From positions 5,146,001 to 5,210,000 of the forward strand of contig NC_023036.2 in NCBI RefSeq assembly GCF_000317305.3: DNA of 64,000 nt, in the 5' to 3' direction. The notes under the pieces were generated by a model that did not search any database, was not told the DNA's origin, and saw nothing but the letters and a program-made list of their open reading frames with translations. A program made the position numbers and the translations under genes. The DNA is from Mycolicibacterium neoaurum VKM Ac-1815D. GTDB taxonomy: Bacteria; Actinomycetota; Actinomycetes; Mycobacteriales; Mycobacteriaceae. Shown piece by piece: positions 47,418 to 56,702 of this stretch; positions within the stretch are counted from its first letter, which is position 1; each line of letters starts with the position of its first letter.

Positions 47418-48992
47418 TCAGAACGGCGGGTCGCCATCGAGGGCGACAGCGGCTGCGTTGCGGGTGCGTTCGGCGTTGATGTGGTAGTCGCGGTCGTGTT
47501 GTCGGGTGCGTTGGCGTCGCGGGATGGCCGGTTCGCAGTTGCGCTCATCGATGAGGGTGATGTGTCGTGTTCTCGGGATTTCGACGTCGGATCTGTTGTG
47601 GGGGAACAGGACTGGCCCCAACGGCATCGTCGCGTATCGGTGCCCGGACGGTGCGGTCCATTCGGTGGTGCCGTCGGGGTGGGCGGTGGGGGTCCAGCCG
47701 GTTTTCAGTGTTTTGAGGAGGTGGTGTTCGCGGCAGAGCGGTCGCAGGTTGCCTGGGTGGGTCGCCCCGGCCGGCCACGGGGTGACATGGTCGAGGTCGC
47801 AGCGTTGGGCGGGCTTCCCGCAGCCGGGGAAACAGCAGGTCATCGCGGTCATGCGGACGTAGGCGGCCAGTTTCGCCGACGGGCGGTAGCGGGGTTCGGA
47901 GCCCAAGTCTGTTGCGCTACTCAGGGGCCGGACTGTCGCGCCGCCGGCGATCAAGTCGGCGAGCAGGTGGGCGGGGATGATCGCCCCGTCGACGGTGATC
48001 CCGGCACTCAGGCCCGTTTTGGCGGCCGGGGCAGTAGGTGTCGAGGGCGCCGAGGGTGGCTGTGGCTCGGCCTCGGACGGCGTGGCCGCGGGTTCTTCGG
48101 GCGCTGCCGATCCGGTCCTCGGGTCCTGACTACCGCTGCCATCGGGCGTGGGCCCAGTATCTGGCTTTGCCCCGTGTCGGGTATCGGGTTGCTGTCCGGT
48201 GAGGACGTAGATGGTGACCGCTCCCGCCCGGGGATCTTTTCCCGATCCTGCGCAGTCAGGGTCACCGCAGAGGCAGGTGAGTCGGTCGGCTCCGGCCAGG
48301 ACGGCGGCCAGGGCGTCGGCGCGGCGTTCGGCCACGGTCCGCGGATCACCATCACAAACACCACGGGCAAGGTCGTTGAGGCGGGTGTCGCTGATCGCGG
48401 CGTCGGTGGCACGCATCCGTCCCCAGAACGACACCACCCCGTCGGGATCGTCACGGTCACCGAAGTCGATATAGCGGTCTTTGGCCGCGACTTTGGACCG
48501 GATGACCGCGATCGGATCGAACTTATGCACCCAGTAGTCGACCGCTCTGATCAACGCGGTCTCCGACAATGCGCCGTACTGGTGGGCGGTGCCGGCGATC
48601 CCGGCATCGATCAACGCCAACGCCTCCTCATCGCAGACCAGCTGCGTGCGCCAAGTGATCGCAGCGATCACCTTCGCCGACACCACCCCCTGCGCGAACG
48701 CCTCCGCGGTCCTCGGCAGCCGATCACGTAACGCCATCGCGATGCGCATCTGGGCACTGGCAGCGCGCGGGCTGAGAGTGCAGGCCGCACTGATCTCGGC
48801 CTTGGCCAGCGCCCATCCGTCGATCAACCTCAACGCCGACGACTCGTCCTCGTCCTCGCAGTGCCGTGCGGTCACTTCGGCGATCGCGGCCAGCCGCCGG
48901 GCCGCCGCAGCCGCCTCAGCGCGGGTGGCATCGGTGACCTCGGCGATGAGCTCCTCATCGCTCAACTCCGACAGCCCCGACCGCTCGAACAT
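47418..48992 (-). CDS. HNH endonuclease-domain DUF222 protein (REP13E12 family)
   Basis: The 524-residue protein has an N-terminal helical DUF222 domain (about 1-250), a Pro/Thr/Glu-rich linker (about 270-330) and a C-terminal HNH domain (about 400-460, CFPGCGKPAQRCDLDHVTPW, then HPGNLRPLCREHHLLKT). The metal/zinc cysteines and the catalytic DH and HH are present. It belongs to the multicopy family that includes the M. tuberculosis 13E12 repeats; the cellular function is unknown. ATG 48992 was chosen because an SOS box covers it and the protein then begins MFERSGLSELSDEE. Its stop abuts the aspB stop. Confidence 0.88.
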   Translation of the reverse strand: MFERSGLSELSDEELIAEVTDATRAEAAAAARRLAAIAEVTARHCEDEDESSALRLIDGWALAKAEISAACTLSPRAASAQMRIAMALRDRLPRTAEAFAQGVVSAKVIAAITWRTQLVCDEEALALIDAGIAGTAHQYGALSETALIRAVDYWVHKFDPIAVIRSKVAAKDRYIDFGDRDDPDGVVSFWGRMRATDAAISDTRLNDLARGVCDGDPRTVAERRADALAAVLAGADRLTCLCGDPDCAGSGKDPRAGAVTIYVLTGQQPDTRHGAKPDTGPTPDGSGSQDPRTGSAAPEEPAATPSEAEPQPPSAPSTPTAPAAKTGLSAGITVDGAIIPAHLLADLIAGGATVRPLSSATDLGSEPRYRPSAKLAAYVRMTAMTCCFPGCGKPAQRCDLDHVTPWPAGATHPGNLRPLCREHHLLKTLKTGWTPTAHPDGTTEWTAPSGHRYATMPLGPVLFPHNRSDVEIPRTRHITLIDERNCEPAIPRRQRTRQHDRDYHINAERTRNAAAVALDGDPPF

Positions 48993-49000
48993 GTGTTCTA
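48985..49000. promoter_or_regulatory. SOS box (LexA site) covering the start codon
   Basis: TCGAACATGTGTTCTA fits the mycobacterial LexA consensus TCGAAC-N4-GTTCGA with one deviation in the last half-site. The ATG of the HNH gene (48990-48992) lies inside the box. 13E12-family genes of M. tuberculosis are known members of the DNA-damage regulon. Confidence 0.8.
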
Positions 49001-49152
49001 CACTACCCGCGCACCCCGGCGGGGCAAGGCCGATCGAGGCGCCTGTGGATAACTCCATCAGCCCTGTTCAGGAAGCCAAATCAGCGAACAGAACGGGCAA
49101 AATCATCGGTTGCCGGCGCGGGTCGTTGCCTCACTGAAAATGCGCGGCCGGT

Positions 49153-49977
49153 TCAGGACTGCAGGAACGACAGCAGGTCTGCGTTGATGACATCCGCGTG
49201 CGTCGTCGGCATGCCGTGCGGGAAATCCTCGTAGGTGATCAGCGTGCCGTTCTGCAACAACTCGGCCGACTTCGGACCGGCCGCAACGTAAGGCACGATC
49301 TGGTCGTCGCGGCTGTGCATGACCAGTGTGGGCACCGTGATCTTCTTGAGGTCCTCGGTGAAGTCGGTCTGGGAGAAGGCAACGATCCCGTCGTAATGGG
49401 AGAGTGCGTCACCCATCATGCCCTGCCGCCACCAGTTGTCGATGATCGCCGGATCCGACTGCGCGCCGGGACGATTGAACCCGTAGAACGGACCCGACGG
49501 CAGCGCCCGATAGAACACCGAGCGGTTGGCCGCCAGCTGTGCCTGCAGGTCGTCGAACACGCTCTTGGGCAGCCCTTCGGGATTGGCCTCGGTCTGCACC
49601 ATGAGCGGCGGCACCGCGCTGATCAACGCGGCCTTGGACACCCGACTCTCGCCGTGGCGGGCCAGATAGCGCACCACCTCACCACCACCGGTGGAATGTC
49701 CGATGTGGATCGCGTCGCGCAGGTCGAGATGGTCGGTGAGCGCGGCGAGGTCATCGGCGTAGTGGTCGAGGTCATGCCCGTCCGGCGTCTGTGTCGACCG
49801 CCCGTGCCCACGGCGGTCGTGGGCGATGACCCGGTAACCGTGGGATAGGAAGAACAGCATCTGGTTGTCCCAGTCGTCGGAGGACAACGGCCAGCCGTGG
49901 CTGAAGACGATCGGTTGCCCGGATCCCCAGTCCTTGTAGAAGATCTGCGTACCGTCACCTGTGCTGAGAGTGCTCAT
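49153..49977 (-). CDS. Alpha/beta hydrolase, non-heme chloroperoxidase-like
   Basis: This 274-residue hydrolase has the nucleophile elbow [17 protein letters not shown] (Ser about 95), the acid in [10 protein letters not shown] and the His in [28 protein letters not shown] and [10 protein letters not shown] are typical of the cofactor-free haloperoxidase/perhydrolase group, which act as esterases or perhydrolases. ATG 49977 is the clear start. It diverges from xylulokinase across about 190 bases. No pathway role is evident. Confidence 0.87.
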   Translation of the reverse strand: MSTLSTGDGTQIFYKDWGSGQPIVFSHGWPLSSDDWDNQMLFFLSHGYRVIAHDRRGHGRSTQTPDGHDLDHYADDLAALTDHLDLRDAIHIGHSTGGGEVVRYLARHGESRVSKAALISAVPPLMVQTEANPEGLPKSVFDDLQAQLAANRSVFYRALPSGPFYGFNRPGAQSDPAIIDNWWRQGMMGDALSHYDGIVAFSQTDFTEDLKKITVPTLVMHSRDDQIVPYVAAGPKSAELLQNGTLITYEDFPHGMPTTHADVINADLLSFLQS

Positions 49978-50171
49978 GACAGATCAGCCTGCACCTTCGC
50001 TCGCCGGAAGTCGTTACCGCTAGCCGCCATTGTGCCCGTATGTCGGCATCCATGCCCGGAATCAATTCGACACCGTCGAGCGACGGTCGTCGTTCCAGCC
50101 CACGGGACTGATCTACCCTTTGTCTTTGCGCGAACGCACGATGAGACGTGGGCTCCCCGGAAGGTTCTGAC

Positions 50172-51581
50172 ATGGCAGGTTCACACACGACGCTGGTCGC
50201 CGGAATCGATTCGTCCACGCAATCGACCAAGGTGGTGGTCTGCGATGCGGCGACCGGTGCGGTGCAGCGCACGGGCAGCGCGCCGCACCCCACCGGTACC
50301 GAGATCGACCCCCAGCACTGGTGGCATGCGCTGCAGTCGGCCATCCAGGCCGCGGGGGGTATCGGCGATGTCGCGGCCATCTCGGTCGGCGCGCAGCAAC
50401 ACGGCATGGTCTGTCTCGACGATTCCGGTCGTGCCGTGCGGGATGCCCTGTTGTGGAACGACACTCGGTCCGCCGACGCTGCCGACCAGCTGGTCGCCGA
50501 GCTCGGCGGCGCTTCGGCGTGGGCGCAGCGCGTCGGGGTGGTCCCGGTCGCGTCATTCACCGCGGCCAAGCTGCGCTGGCTCGCCGACCACGAATCCCGC
50601 AATGCCGATGCAACAGCGGCGGTATGCCTGCCGCACGACTGGCTCACCTGGCGACTGAGCGGGTCGCAGGACATCGCCGATCTGCGCACGGACCGCAGCG
50701 ACGCCAGTGGGACCGGGTACTTCTCGGCTGCCACCGGCAGCTACGAGTACGACCTACTCGAATGGGCCCTTCGCGGCCGGCGGCCGGTGGTACCCGCCGT
50801 GCTCGGCCCGCGAGACGGCGCGGGCACGACGCCCGATGGCGCGGTGTTGGGCCCCGGTGCCGGCGACAACGCCGCCGCGGCACTGGGATTGAGCGCCACG
50901 GTCGGTGACTGTGTGGTGTCGCTGGGTACATCCGGGGTGGTCAGCGCCGTCGGTACGACGCCAGCCCACGACGGCGAGGGTATCGTCGCCGGGTTCGCCG
51001 ATGCGACCGGCAGACACCTGCCGCTGGTGTGCACCCTCAACGGCGCGCCCGTGCTCGCGGCGGTGGCACGGATGCTCGACGTCGATTTCGACGAGTTCGA
51101 CCGACTCGCGTTGTCGGCACCCGCCGGCGCCGACGGGTTGGTGCTGATTCCGTACTTCGATGGTGAGCGCTCCCCCAACCTGCCCGATGCGGCCGGTGCG
51201 CTGCACGGTGTCACCACGCGAAACCTGTCTCCTGCCAATATCGCTCGGGCGGCCGTCGAGGGTCTACTCGGCTCCATGGCCTACTGCATGCAGAAAATCG
51301 CGGGCCAGGGAATTCCGACCGAGCGCATCATCCTGATCGGCGGCGGGGCCCGCTCGCAAGCGGTGCGGCAGATCGCCCCCGCGGTGTTCGGCACGACCGT
51401 CGACGTGCCCGAGACCGGCGAGTACGTCGCGCTCGGCGCCGCACGTCAGGCGGCCTGGGTCCTGTCCGGCCGAGAAGAACAGCCGAAGTGGGACAGCGGG
51501 TCGACCTGGACCTACCGGGCGGACCCCACACCGGGGGTCCTGGACCGCTATATGCACCTGCAGGAACTCACGGTGCGCTAG
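50172..51581 (+). CDS. xylB: Xylulokinase (FGGY family)
   Basis: This 469-residue sugar kinase phosphorylates D-xylulose to xylulose-5-phosphate. The ATP-grasping N-terminus is [17 protein letters not shown], then [12 protein letters not shown] and LLWNDTRSA typical of XylB. The catalytic Asp is in [13 protein letters not shown] and the C-terminal adenosine motif in [17 protein letters not shown] 50172 has GGAAGG upstream; the longer reading from 50148 is rejected. No xylose isomerase or transporter is nearby, so a different keto-sugar is possible. Its stop overlaps the convergent synthetase gene. Confidence 0.88.
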   Translation: MAGSHTTLVAGIDSSTQSTKVVVCDAATGAVQRTGSAPHPTGTEIDPQHWWHALQSAIQAAGGIGDVAAISVGAQQHGMVCLDDSGRAVRDALLWNDTRSADAADQLVAELGGASAWAQRVGVVPVASFTAAKLRWLADHESRNADATAAVCLPHDWLTWRLSGSQDIADLRTDRSDASGTGYFSAATGSYEYDLLEWALRGRRPVVPAVLGPRDGAGTTPDGAVLGPGAGDNAAAALGLSATVGDCVVSLGTSGVVSAVGTTPAHDGEGIVAGFADATGRHLPLVCTLNGAPVLAAVARMLDVDFDEFDRLALSAPAGADGLVLIPYFDGERSPNLPDAAGALHGVTTRNLSPANIARAAVEGLLGSMAYCMQKIAGQGIPTERIILIGGGARSQAVRQIAPAVFGTTVDVPETGEYVALGAARQAAWVLSGREEQPKWDSGSTWTYRADPTPGVLDRYMHLQELTVR

Positions 51582-53494
51582 CGGCGCTGGGCGGCATACC
51601 AGTCGAGCAGGTCCGGATTGTCGACGGCGCTGCGCTCGACCACCTTTGACACATCGGCACCCTGGAACAGCTTCTTGATCGGCACCTCGAGCTTCTTGCC
51701 CGTGCGCGTGTGCGGGATGCCGGGCGCGAGGATGACCTCGTCGGGTACGTGCCGCGGTGAGACCTCGGTGCGGATGGTCTGCTTGATCTTGTCGACCAGT
51801 TCGTCGGTCAACGACACCCCGTCGGCAGGCACCACGAACAGCGGCATCCAATAGCCGCCGTCGGGCTGCTCGGCACCGATCACGAGGGCCTCGGCGATCT
51901 CGGGCAGCCGCTCGACGGACTGGTAGATATCCGCGCTGCCCATCCGGATTCCGTGCCGGTTCAGGGTGGAATCGGACCGGCCGTGCACGATGACGCTGCC
52001 GCGTTCGGTGATGGTGATCCAGTCGCCATGCCGCCAGACACCGGGGAACATGTCGAAATATGCGTCCCAATACCGAGATCCGTCGGGATCATTCCAGAAT
52101 GACACCGGCATCGACGGTAGGGGTTTGGTGATCACTAGTTCGCCGACCTCACCACGGACCGGTGTACCCAACTCATCCCAGGCATCGAGCGCCGCGCCGA
52201 GGAACGGCACGGACAGCTCCCCCGGCCACACCGGCACCGTGCGCACCCCACCGATGAACGCCGACACCACATCGGTACCACCACTGATCGAGGCGACCTG
52301 CACGTGTGCCCCGAGATTGTCACGCATCCACAGCGCCGTCGACGCCGGTAACGACGATCCGGTGATCCCGACGGTGCGCAGGGCGCGCAGGTCATGGTCG
52401 GCGCGGGGCACTGCTCCGGCCTTGGCGCAGCTCAACACATAGCCGGGGCTGGTACCGAGCACCGTGACGCCGAGCCGGGCGGTCATCTCCCACAGCGCAT
52501 CCGGGGTCGGGTGCGACGGGCTGCCGTCGTAGCAGACGATGGTGGCGCCCACCAGCAGGCCTGCGACCTGGAAGTTCCACATCATCCAACTCGGGCTGGT
52601 ATACCAGAAGAAGGTGTCCGTGGGCCCGATATCACTCTGCAGGGCAACGGCTTTGAGATGTTCGACCAATACGCCACCGTGGCCGTGCACGATGCCCTTG
52701 GGCAGCCCGGTGGTCCCGGAGGAGAACAGGATCCACAGCGGGTGGTCGAATTCGACCTCGGTCGTCCGCAGCTCGGCATCACCGGCGGTGACGGTCGCGA
52801 AGTCGAGCTGCCCCTCGGGTGTCGGCGCCAGCCGGGACACCGAGATGGTCGCGGTCAACGAGGGCAGTCCGGCTCGCAACTCGGCCACATCGGCACTCTT
52901 GTCGTGGGTCTTACCCCCGAACCGGTAGCCGTCGGCGGTCACCAGCACCACCGGCTCCAGTTGACCGAGCCGGTCCAGCGCGGCTTTGGCCGAATAGTCC
53001 TGGCCACAGGCGCTCCACACCGCACCGATCGAGGCGGTACCGAGAAAGGCAACGACCGCCTCGGCGATATTGGGCAGGTAACCCACCACGCGGTCGCCCG
53101 GCCGCACCCCGAGCTCGGCGAGCGTGTTCGCGAAGGCAGCTGTACGACTGAGCAATTCGGCCCAGGAAAGCTCGGTGACAGCGAAATCCTCGCCGAGACT
53201 CAGGATGGCGGGCCGGTCGGTGCGGGCCTGCCGGGCGATCTGGTCGACATAGTTCAGGCGCACACCTGGGAACCAGACCGCGCCCGGCATCGAGTCATCG
53301 GCCAGGACCTCGCCGGGGATCTCACCGAGGTCGAAATAGCGCCACAGCGCGCCCCAGAAGGCCTCGGGTTCGTCGACCGACCACTGCCACAGGTCGTGGT
53401 AGTCACCCTCGTGTCCGGCGGACCGGGCAAAGGCGGTGACCTGTGCGTCGGCGATATCGGCTGCTGTCGGTTCCCACTGGGGCTCGGGGCTCAC
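51578..53494 (-). CDS. Acetoacetyl-CoA synthetase
   Basis: This 638-residue ANL enzyme activates acetoacetate to acetoacetyl-CoA. Family signatures are the N-terminal [20 protein letters not shown], the ATP motif [35 protein letters not shown] and [14 protein letters not shown] specific for this synthetase, then the hinge [19 protein letters not shown]. The catalytic Lys is in [11 protein letters not shown]. The GTG start at 53494 overlaps the stop of the dehydrogenase gene (GTGA); a longer open frame to 53566 is antisense-like. It completes a 3-hydroxybutyrate to acetoacetyl-CoA route with the upstream genes. Confidence 0.9.
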   Translation of the reverse strand: MSPEPQWEPTAADIADAQVTAFARSAGHEGDYHDLWQWSVDEPEAFWGALWRYFDLGEIPGEVLADDSMPGAVWFPGVRLNYVDQIARQARTDRPAILSLGEDFAVTELSWAELLSRTAAFANTLAELGVRPGDRVVGYLPNIAEAVVAFLGTASIGAVWSACGQDYSAKAALDRLGQLEPVVLVTADGYRFGGKTHDKSADVAELRAGLPSLTATISVSRLAPTPEGQLDFATVTAGDAELRTTEVEFDHPLWILFSSGTTGLPKGIVHGHGGVLVEHLKAVALQSDIGPTDTFFWYTSPSWMMWNFQVAGLLVGATIVCYDGSPSHPTPDALWEMTARLGVTVLGTSPGYVLSCAKAGAVPRADHDLRALRTVGITGSSLPASTALWMRDNLGAHVQVASISGGTDVVSAFIGGVRTVPVWPGELSVPFLGAALDAWDELGTPVRGEVGELVITKPLPSMPVSFWNDPDGSRYWDAYFDMFPGVWRHGDWITITERGSVIVHGRSDSTLNRHGIRMGSADIYQSVERLPEIAEALVIGAEQPDGGYWMPLFVVPADGVSLTDELVDKIKQTIRTEVSPRHVPDEVILAPGIPHTRTGKKLEVPIKKLFQGADVSKVVERSAVDNPDLLDWYAAQRR

Positions 53495-54309
53495 CGGGCG
53501 CTCCACCCACCGTCCATCGTGTACGACGCGCCGGTGACCATGCCGGCCCGATCGGAGGCCAGCCAACCCACCAGCGAGGCCACCTCCTGCGGTTCCACGA
53601 GACGTTTGATGGCGCTCTCCTTGAGCAGGATCTGCTCGACGACCTGCTGCTCGTCGATACCGTGGGTGCGGGCCTGATCGGTGATCTGCTTGTCCACCAG
53701 CGCCGTCCGCACATATCCGGGGTTGACGCAGTTGCTGGTCACCCCGTGCGGGCCGCCCTCCAGCGCGGTCACCTTCGAGAGCCCTTCCAGCGCGTGCTTG
53801 GCCGTCACATACGCGACCTTATATTCGGAGGCCCGAAGTCCGTGCACCGACGACAGATTGATGACGCGGCCGAATCCGGCCTCGTACATGTGCGGCAGCG
53901 CCGCCCGGATCAGTAGGAAGGGCACCTCGGTCATCAACGTCAGCAAGGTGCGGAAGGCTTCCGGCGGGAACTCGGCTATCGGCGCCACCCGCTGCACGCC
54001 GGCGTTGTTGACCAGGATGTCGACATCCAGGCGAAGACCCTCGAGACCGGACACGTCGAGCAGATCGACCGGCCATGCGGTGCCGCCGATCTCGTCGGCC
54101 AGCGCCTGCGCCCCCTCGGCGTCCCGATCGGCCACGGTCACCTTCGCGCCGCGGGTGGCCAGTTCGCGGGCGCACGCCGCACCGATACCGGCGGCCGCCC
54201 CGGTGACCAACGCGGTCTTTCCGGACAGGCTCGGCGCAGGCTCGCTCAGTGCCGTTGATTCGCTCGCAGGCTCGCTCAGTGCCGTTGATTCGCTCGCAGG
54301 CTCGCTCAT
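53491..54309 (-). CDS. 3-Hydroxybutyrate dehydrogenase (SDR) with N-terminal 10-residue repeats
   Basis: This 272-residue SDR resembles D-3-hydroxybutyrate dehydrogenases: GAAAGIGAACA at the cofactor site, NNAGVQRVAPIAEFP, the catalytic Ser in NLSSVHGLRAS, YVTAK, and the C-terminal [13 protein letters not shown]. It is longer than the 250-260 residue norm because the first residues are two perfect copies of SEPASESTAL followed by SEPAP, encoded by a 30-bp tandem repeat (54241-54300). The ATG at 54309 overlaps the transporter stop (ATGA). Together with the synthetase it forms a ketone-body utilisation operon. Confidence 0.87.
   Translation of the reverse strand: MSEPASESTALSEPASESTALSEPAPSLSGKTALVTGAAAGIGAACARELATRGAKVTVADRDAEGAQALADEIGGTAWPVDLLDVSGLEGLRLDVDILVNNAGVQRVAPIAEFPPEAFRTLLTLMTEVPFLLIRAALPHMYEAGFGRVINLSSVHGLRASEYKVAYVTAKHALEGLSKVTALEGGPHGVTSNCVNPGYVRTALVDKQITDQARTHGIDEQQVVEQILLKESAIKRLVEPQEVASLVGWLASDRAGMVTGASYTMDGGWSAR
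54241..54300. repeat. Perfect 2 x 30-bp tandem repeat in the dehydrogenase N-terminus
   Basis: Positions 54241-54270 and 54271-54300 are identical, and the next seven bases continue the pattern. The unit is a multiple of three and adds ten residues per copy without shifting frame. It looks like a minisatellite that could vary in copy number between strains. Confidence 0.93.
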
Positions 54310-55661
54310 GCCCGCGCCCCGGCGATGTCCCGGGCGTCGGCATCGTCGAGCGTCTTGAGGTCGATGCCCTTGGTCTCCCGGGTGACCAGTGCGGCCAGGA
54401 ACGAGACACCGCATGCCAGGCCGAGATACACCGCGATCGGCACCGACGAGTCGTAGATGTCGAGCAGTTTCACCGCGATGATCGGCGCCAGCGATCCGGC
54501 GACGATCGAGGTGACCTGATAGCCCAGCGAGACACCGGAATAGCGCATCCTGGTGGGGAACATCTCGGACATGATGGCCGGTTGCGGTGCATACATCAGC
54601 GCGTGGATCATCAGGCCGATGGTCACCGAGGCCGTCACCACCGCGTAGTTCCCGCTGTTCATCATCGGGAAGGCGAAGAAGCCCCACGAGGCCCCGAGCA
54701 GCGCGCCCACGATGTACACCGGCCGGCGACCGTAATGGTCGGACAGCTGGCCGACCAGCGGGATGACCGCGAAGTGCACGGCGTGCGCGAAGAGCAAGTA
54801 CCACAGGATGGTGCTGGTGTCGGCGCCCACCTGGGTTTTGAGATAGGTGATGGAGAACGTGACCACCAGGTAGTACATGATGTTCTCGCCGAACCGCAGA
54901 CCCATGGCGGTGAAAACACCTCGGGGGTAACGCTTGAGCACCTCGACGACCGACAACGAGCTCGCCTTGATGCGCTCGGCCTCCTGCTGCGCCTCGACGA
55001 AGATCGGCGCATCGGTGACCTTGGTGCGGATGTAGTAGCCGACCAGCACCACCACCGCCGACAGCCAGAACGCGACCCGCCAGCCCCAGGACAGAAACGC
55101 GGCGTCGGACAGTGTGGTGGTCAGGACCAGCAGCACGATGGTGGCGAGCAGATTGCCCGCGGGCACACCGGCCTGCGGCCAACTGGCCCAGAATCCGCGC
55201 TGTCGGCTGGGGCTGTGCTCGGCCACCAGCAGGACCGCACCGCCCCATTCGCCGCCGACGGCGAAGCCCTGGATGAACCGCAGTGTCACCAACAGCGCAG
55301 GCGCCCAATAGCCGATCTGGCCGAAGGTCGGCAGGCAGCCCATCGCGAAGGTGGCCGCGCCGACCAGCAGCAGACTGAACTGCAGCAGCTTCTTGCGACC
55401 GTACTTGTCGCCGAAATGGCCGAAGACGATGCCGCCGAGCGGGCGGGCGACGAACCCGACGGCGTAGGTGACGAACGCGGCGAGAATGGCATCGAGTTCA
55501 CTGCCGGTCTGGGCGAAGAAGACCTTGCTGAAGACCAGCGTCGCGGCCGTGCCGTAGAGGAAGAACTCGTACCACTCAACGACCGTTCCGGCCATCGATG
55601 CCGTAACGACGCGTTTGAGCCCGGTGGTCGGCTGGGGAGAATTGTGATCGGCAGCACACAT
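54306..55661 (-). CDS. MFS metabolite:H+ symporter (MHS family)
   Basis: This 451-residue transporter has about 12 transmembrane helices. MHS-family signatures are MAGTVVEWYEFFLYGTAATL (about 23-42), GGIVFGHFGDKYGRKKLL between helices 2 and 3, and LRFIQGFAVGGEWGGAVLL. The second-half loop is GQLSDHYGRRPVYI. Family members import osmolytes, shikimate, dicarboxylates or similar acids. As first gene of the operon with 3-hydroxybutyrate dehydrogenase and acetoacetyl-CoA synthetase, it probably imports 3-hydroxybutyrate or acetoacetate (inference). It diverges from a LysR regulator across 74 bases. Confidence 0.87.
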   Translation of the reverse strand: MCAADHNSPQPTTGLKRVVTASMAGTVVEWYEFFLYGTAATLVFSKVFFAQTGSELDAILAAFVTYAVGFVARPLGGIVFGHFGDKYGRKKLLQFSLLLVGAATFAMGCLPTFGQIGYWAPALLVTLRFIQGFAVGGEWGGAVLLVAEHSPSRQRGFWASWPQAGVPAGNLLATIVLLVLTTTLSDAAFLSWGWRVAFWLSAVVVLVGYYIRTKVTDAPIFVEAQQEAERIKASSLSVVEVLKRYPRGVFTAMGLRFGENIMYYLVVTFSITYLKTQVGADTSTILWYLLFAHAVHFAVIPLVGQLSDHYGRRPVYIVGALLGASWGFFAFPMMNSGNYAVVTASVTIGLMIHALMYAPQPAIMSEMFPTRMRYSGVSLGYQVTSIVAGSLAPIIAVKLLDIYDSSVPIAVYLGLACGVSFLAALVTRETKGIDLKTLDDADARDIAGARA

Positions 55662-55717
55662 AGGCCTGAGTATTCATGCAGGTAACACCGCACACAATGA
55701 CCAGAAACGCACCACTT

Positions 55718-55735
55718 ATCTGCAAAAATGCAGAT
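55718..55735. promoter_or_regulatory. Inverted repeat, probable LysR operator
   Basis: ATCTGCA and TGCAGAT are perfect inverted arms around AAAA, ending one base before the regulator's ATG. The position in the divergent gap between the transporter and LysR genes suits autoregulation and control of the transporter operon. Confidence 0.75.
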
Positions 55736-56635
55736 ATGTCCGTGCCGAGCGCCGATGATCTGCTGATCCTGCTGGCCGTCGGACGCACCGGACGCTATGT
55801 CAGCGCCGCCGATCAGCTCGGCGTCAACCACACCACCATTTCGCGGCGGATCGCCGCGCTCGAGCAGGCCATCGGTGCACGCGTGCTCACCCGCGTCGGG
55901 GCCGGCTGGGAGCTGACCGACCGCGGTCGTGAGGTGCTCGCCGCGGCCGAGGCGATCGAAGCCGCGGTGCGCTCGCTGGCCGACGCCGACGGCGGGCCGC
56001 GCGCGCTGGAGGGTGTCGTGCGCATCTCGGCCACCGACGGATTCAGCGCCTATATCGCCGCACCGGCCGCAGCGGAGGTGCAGCGCAACCACCCCGGTGT
56101 GTCGGTCGAGATCGTGGCGGCCACCCGTCGGGCCAGTCAGCAACGGGCCAGCGTCGATATCGAGATCGTGGTGGGCGAGCCAACCGTGCATCGCGCACAG
56201 GCCATCCGGCTCGGTGACTACTGCCTCGGGCTGTACGGCTCACGGCGCTATCTTTCCGAGCACGGCACCCCGCGCGAGGTCGGCGAGCTGACCGGACATC
56301 CGTTGGTCTACTTCATCGACTCCATGCTGCAGGTCGACGAGTTGGACCTGGCCGCCAGCTTCGCCCCGGCGATGCGGCAATCGGTGTCCTCTACCAATGT
56401 CTTCGTGCACGTCGAGGCGACCCGGGCCGATGCCGGCCTCGGTCTGCTGCCGTGCTTCATGGCCGATCGACACGACGACCTGGTCCGGGTGCTGCCCGCC
56501 GAGGTGTCGGTGCGGCTGACCTACTGGCTGGTGACCCGCGCCGAGACGTTGCGCAGGCCCGAAGTCGAGGCGATCGTCGAGGCGATAGGCGACCGCGTGC
56601 GCGAGCACGTCGACGTACTGCTGGGCACGGTATGA
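55736..56635 (+). CDS. LysR-family transcriptional regulator
   Basis: This 299-residue protein has the LysR winged helix at the N-terminus (about 5-65, including GRTGRYVSAADQLGVNHTTI and SRRIAALEQAIGARVLTR) and a substrate-binding domain from about 90. ATG 55736 gives MSVPSADDLLILLAVG; the upstream reading from 55676 would pass through the operator. It diverges from the transporter-dehydrogenase-synthetase operon, the classical LysR arrangement, so it probably activates or represses ketone-body use in response to 3-hydroxybutyrate or acetoacetate (inference). Confidence 0.88.
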   Translation: MSVPSADDLLILLAVGRTGRYVSAADQLGVNHTTISRRIAALEQAIGARVLTRVGAGWELTDRGREVLAAAEAIEAAVRSLADADGGPRALEGVVRISATDGFSAYIAAPAAAEVQRNHPGVSVEIVAATRRASQQRASVDIEIVVGEPTVHRAQAIRLGDYCLGLYGSRRYLSEHGTPREVGELTGHPLVYFIDSMLQVDELDLAASFAPAMRQSVSSTNVFVHVEATRADAGLGLLPCFMADRHDDLVRVLPAEVSVRLTYWLVTRAETLRRPEVEAIVEAIGDRVREHVDVLLGTV

Positions 56636-56702
56636 GCACCGACGTCGCCGTTGTATGGGATTGCGTTCCTGCCAACCACTCTGGGATGGCATTCTTACGG
56701 CG

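Noticed and set aside
47418-49000. HNH/DUF222 gene as evidence of an insertion sequence or prophage
   Set aside because: No transposase, integrase, terminal repeats or target duplication are seen; DUF222-HNH genes are dispersed chromosomal paralogues in mycobacteria.
53494-55308. Extended reading of the 3-hydroxybutyrate dehydrogenase as a 605-residue fusion
   Set aside because: The extra N-terminal part is an out-of-frame reading of the transporter gene; the ATG at 54309 coupled to the transporter stop explains the start.
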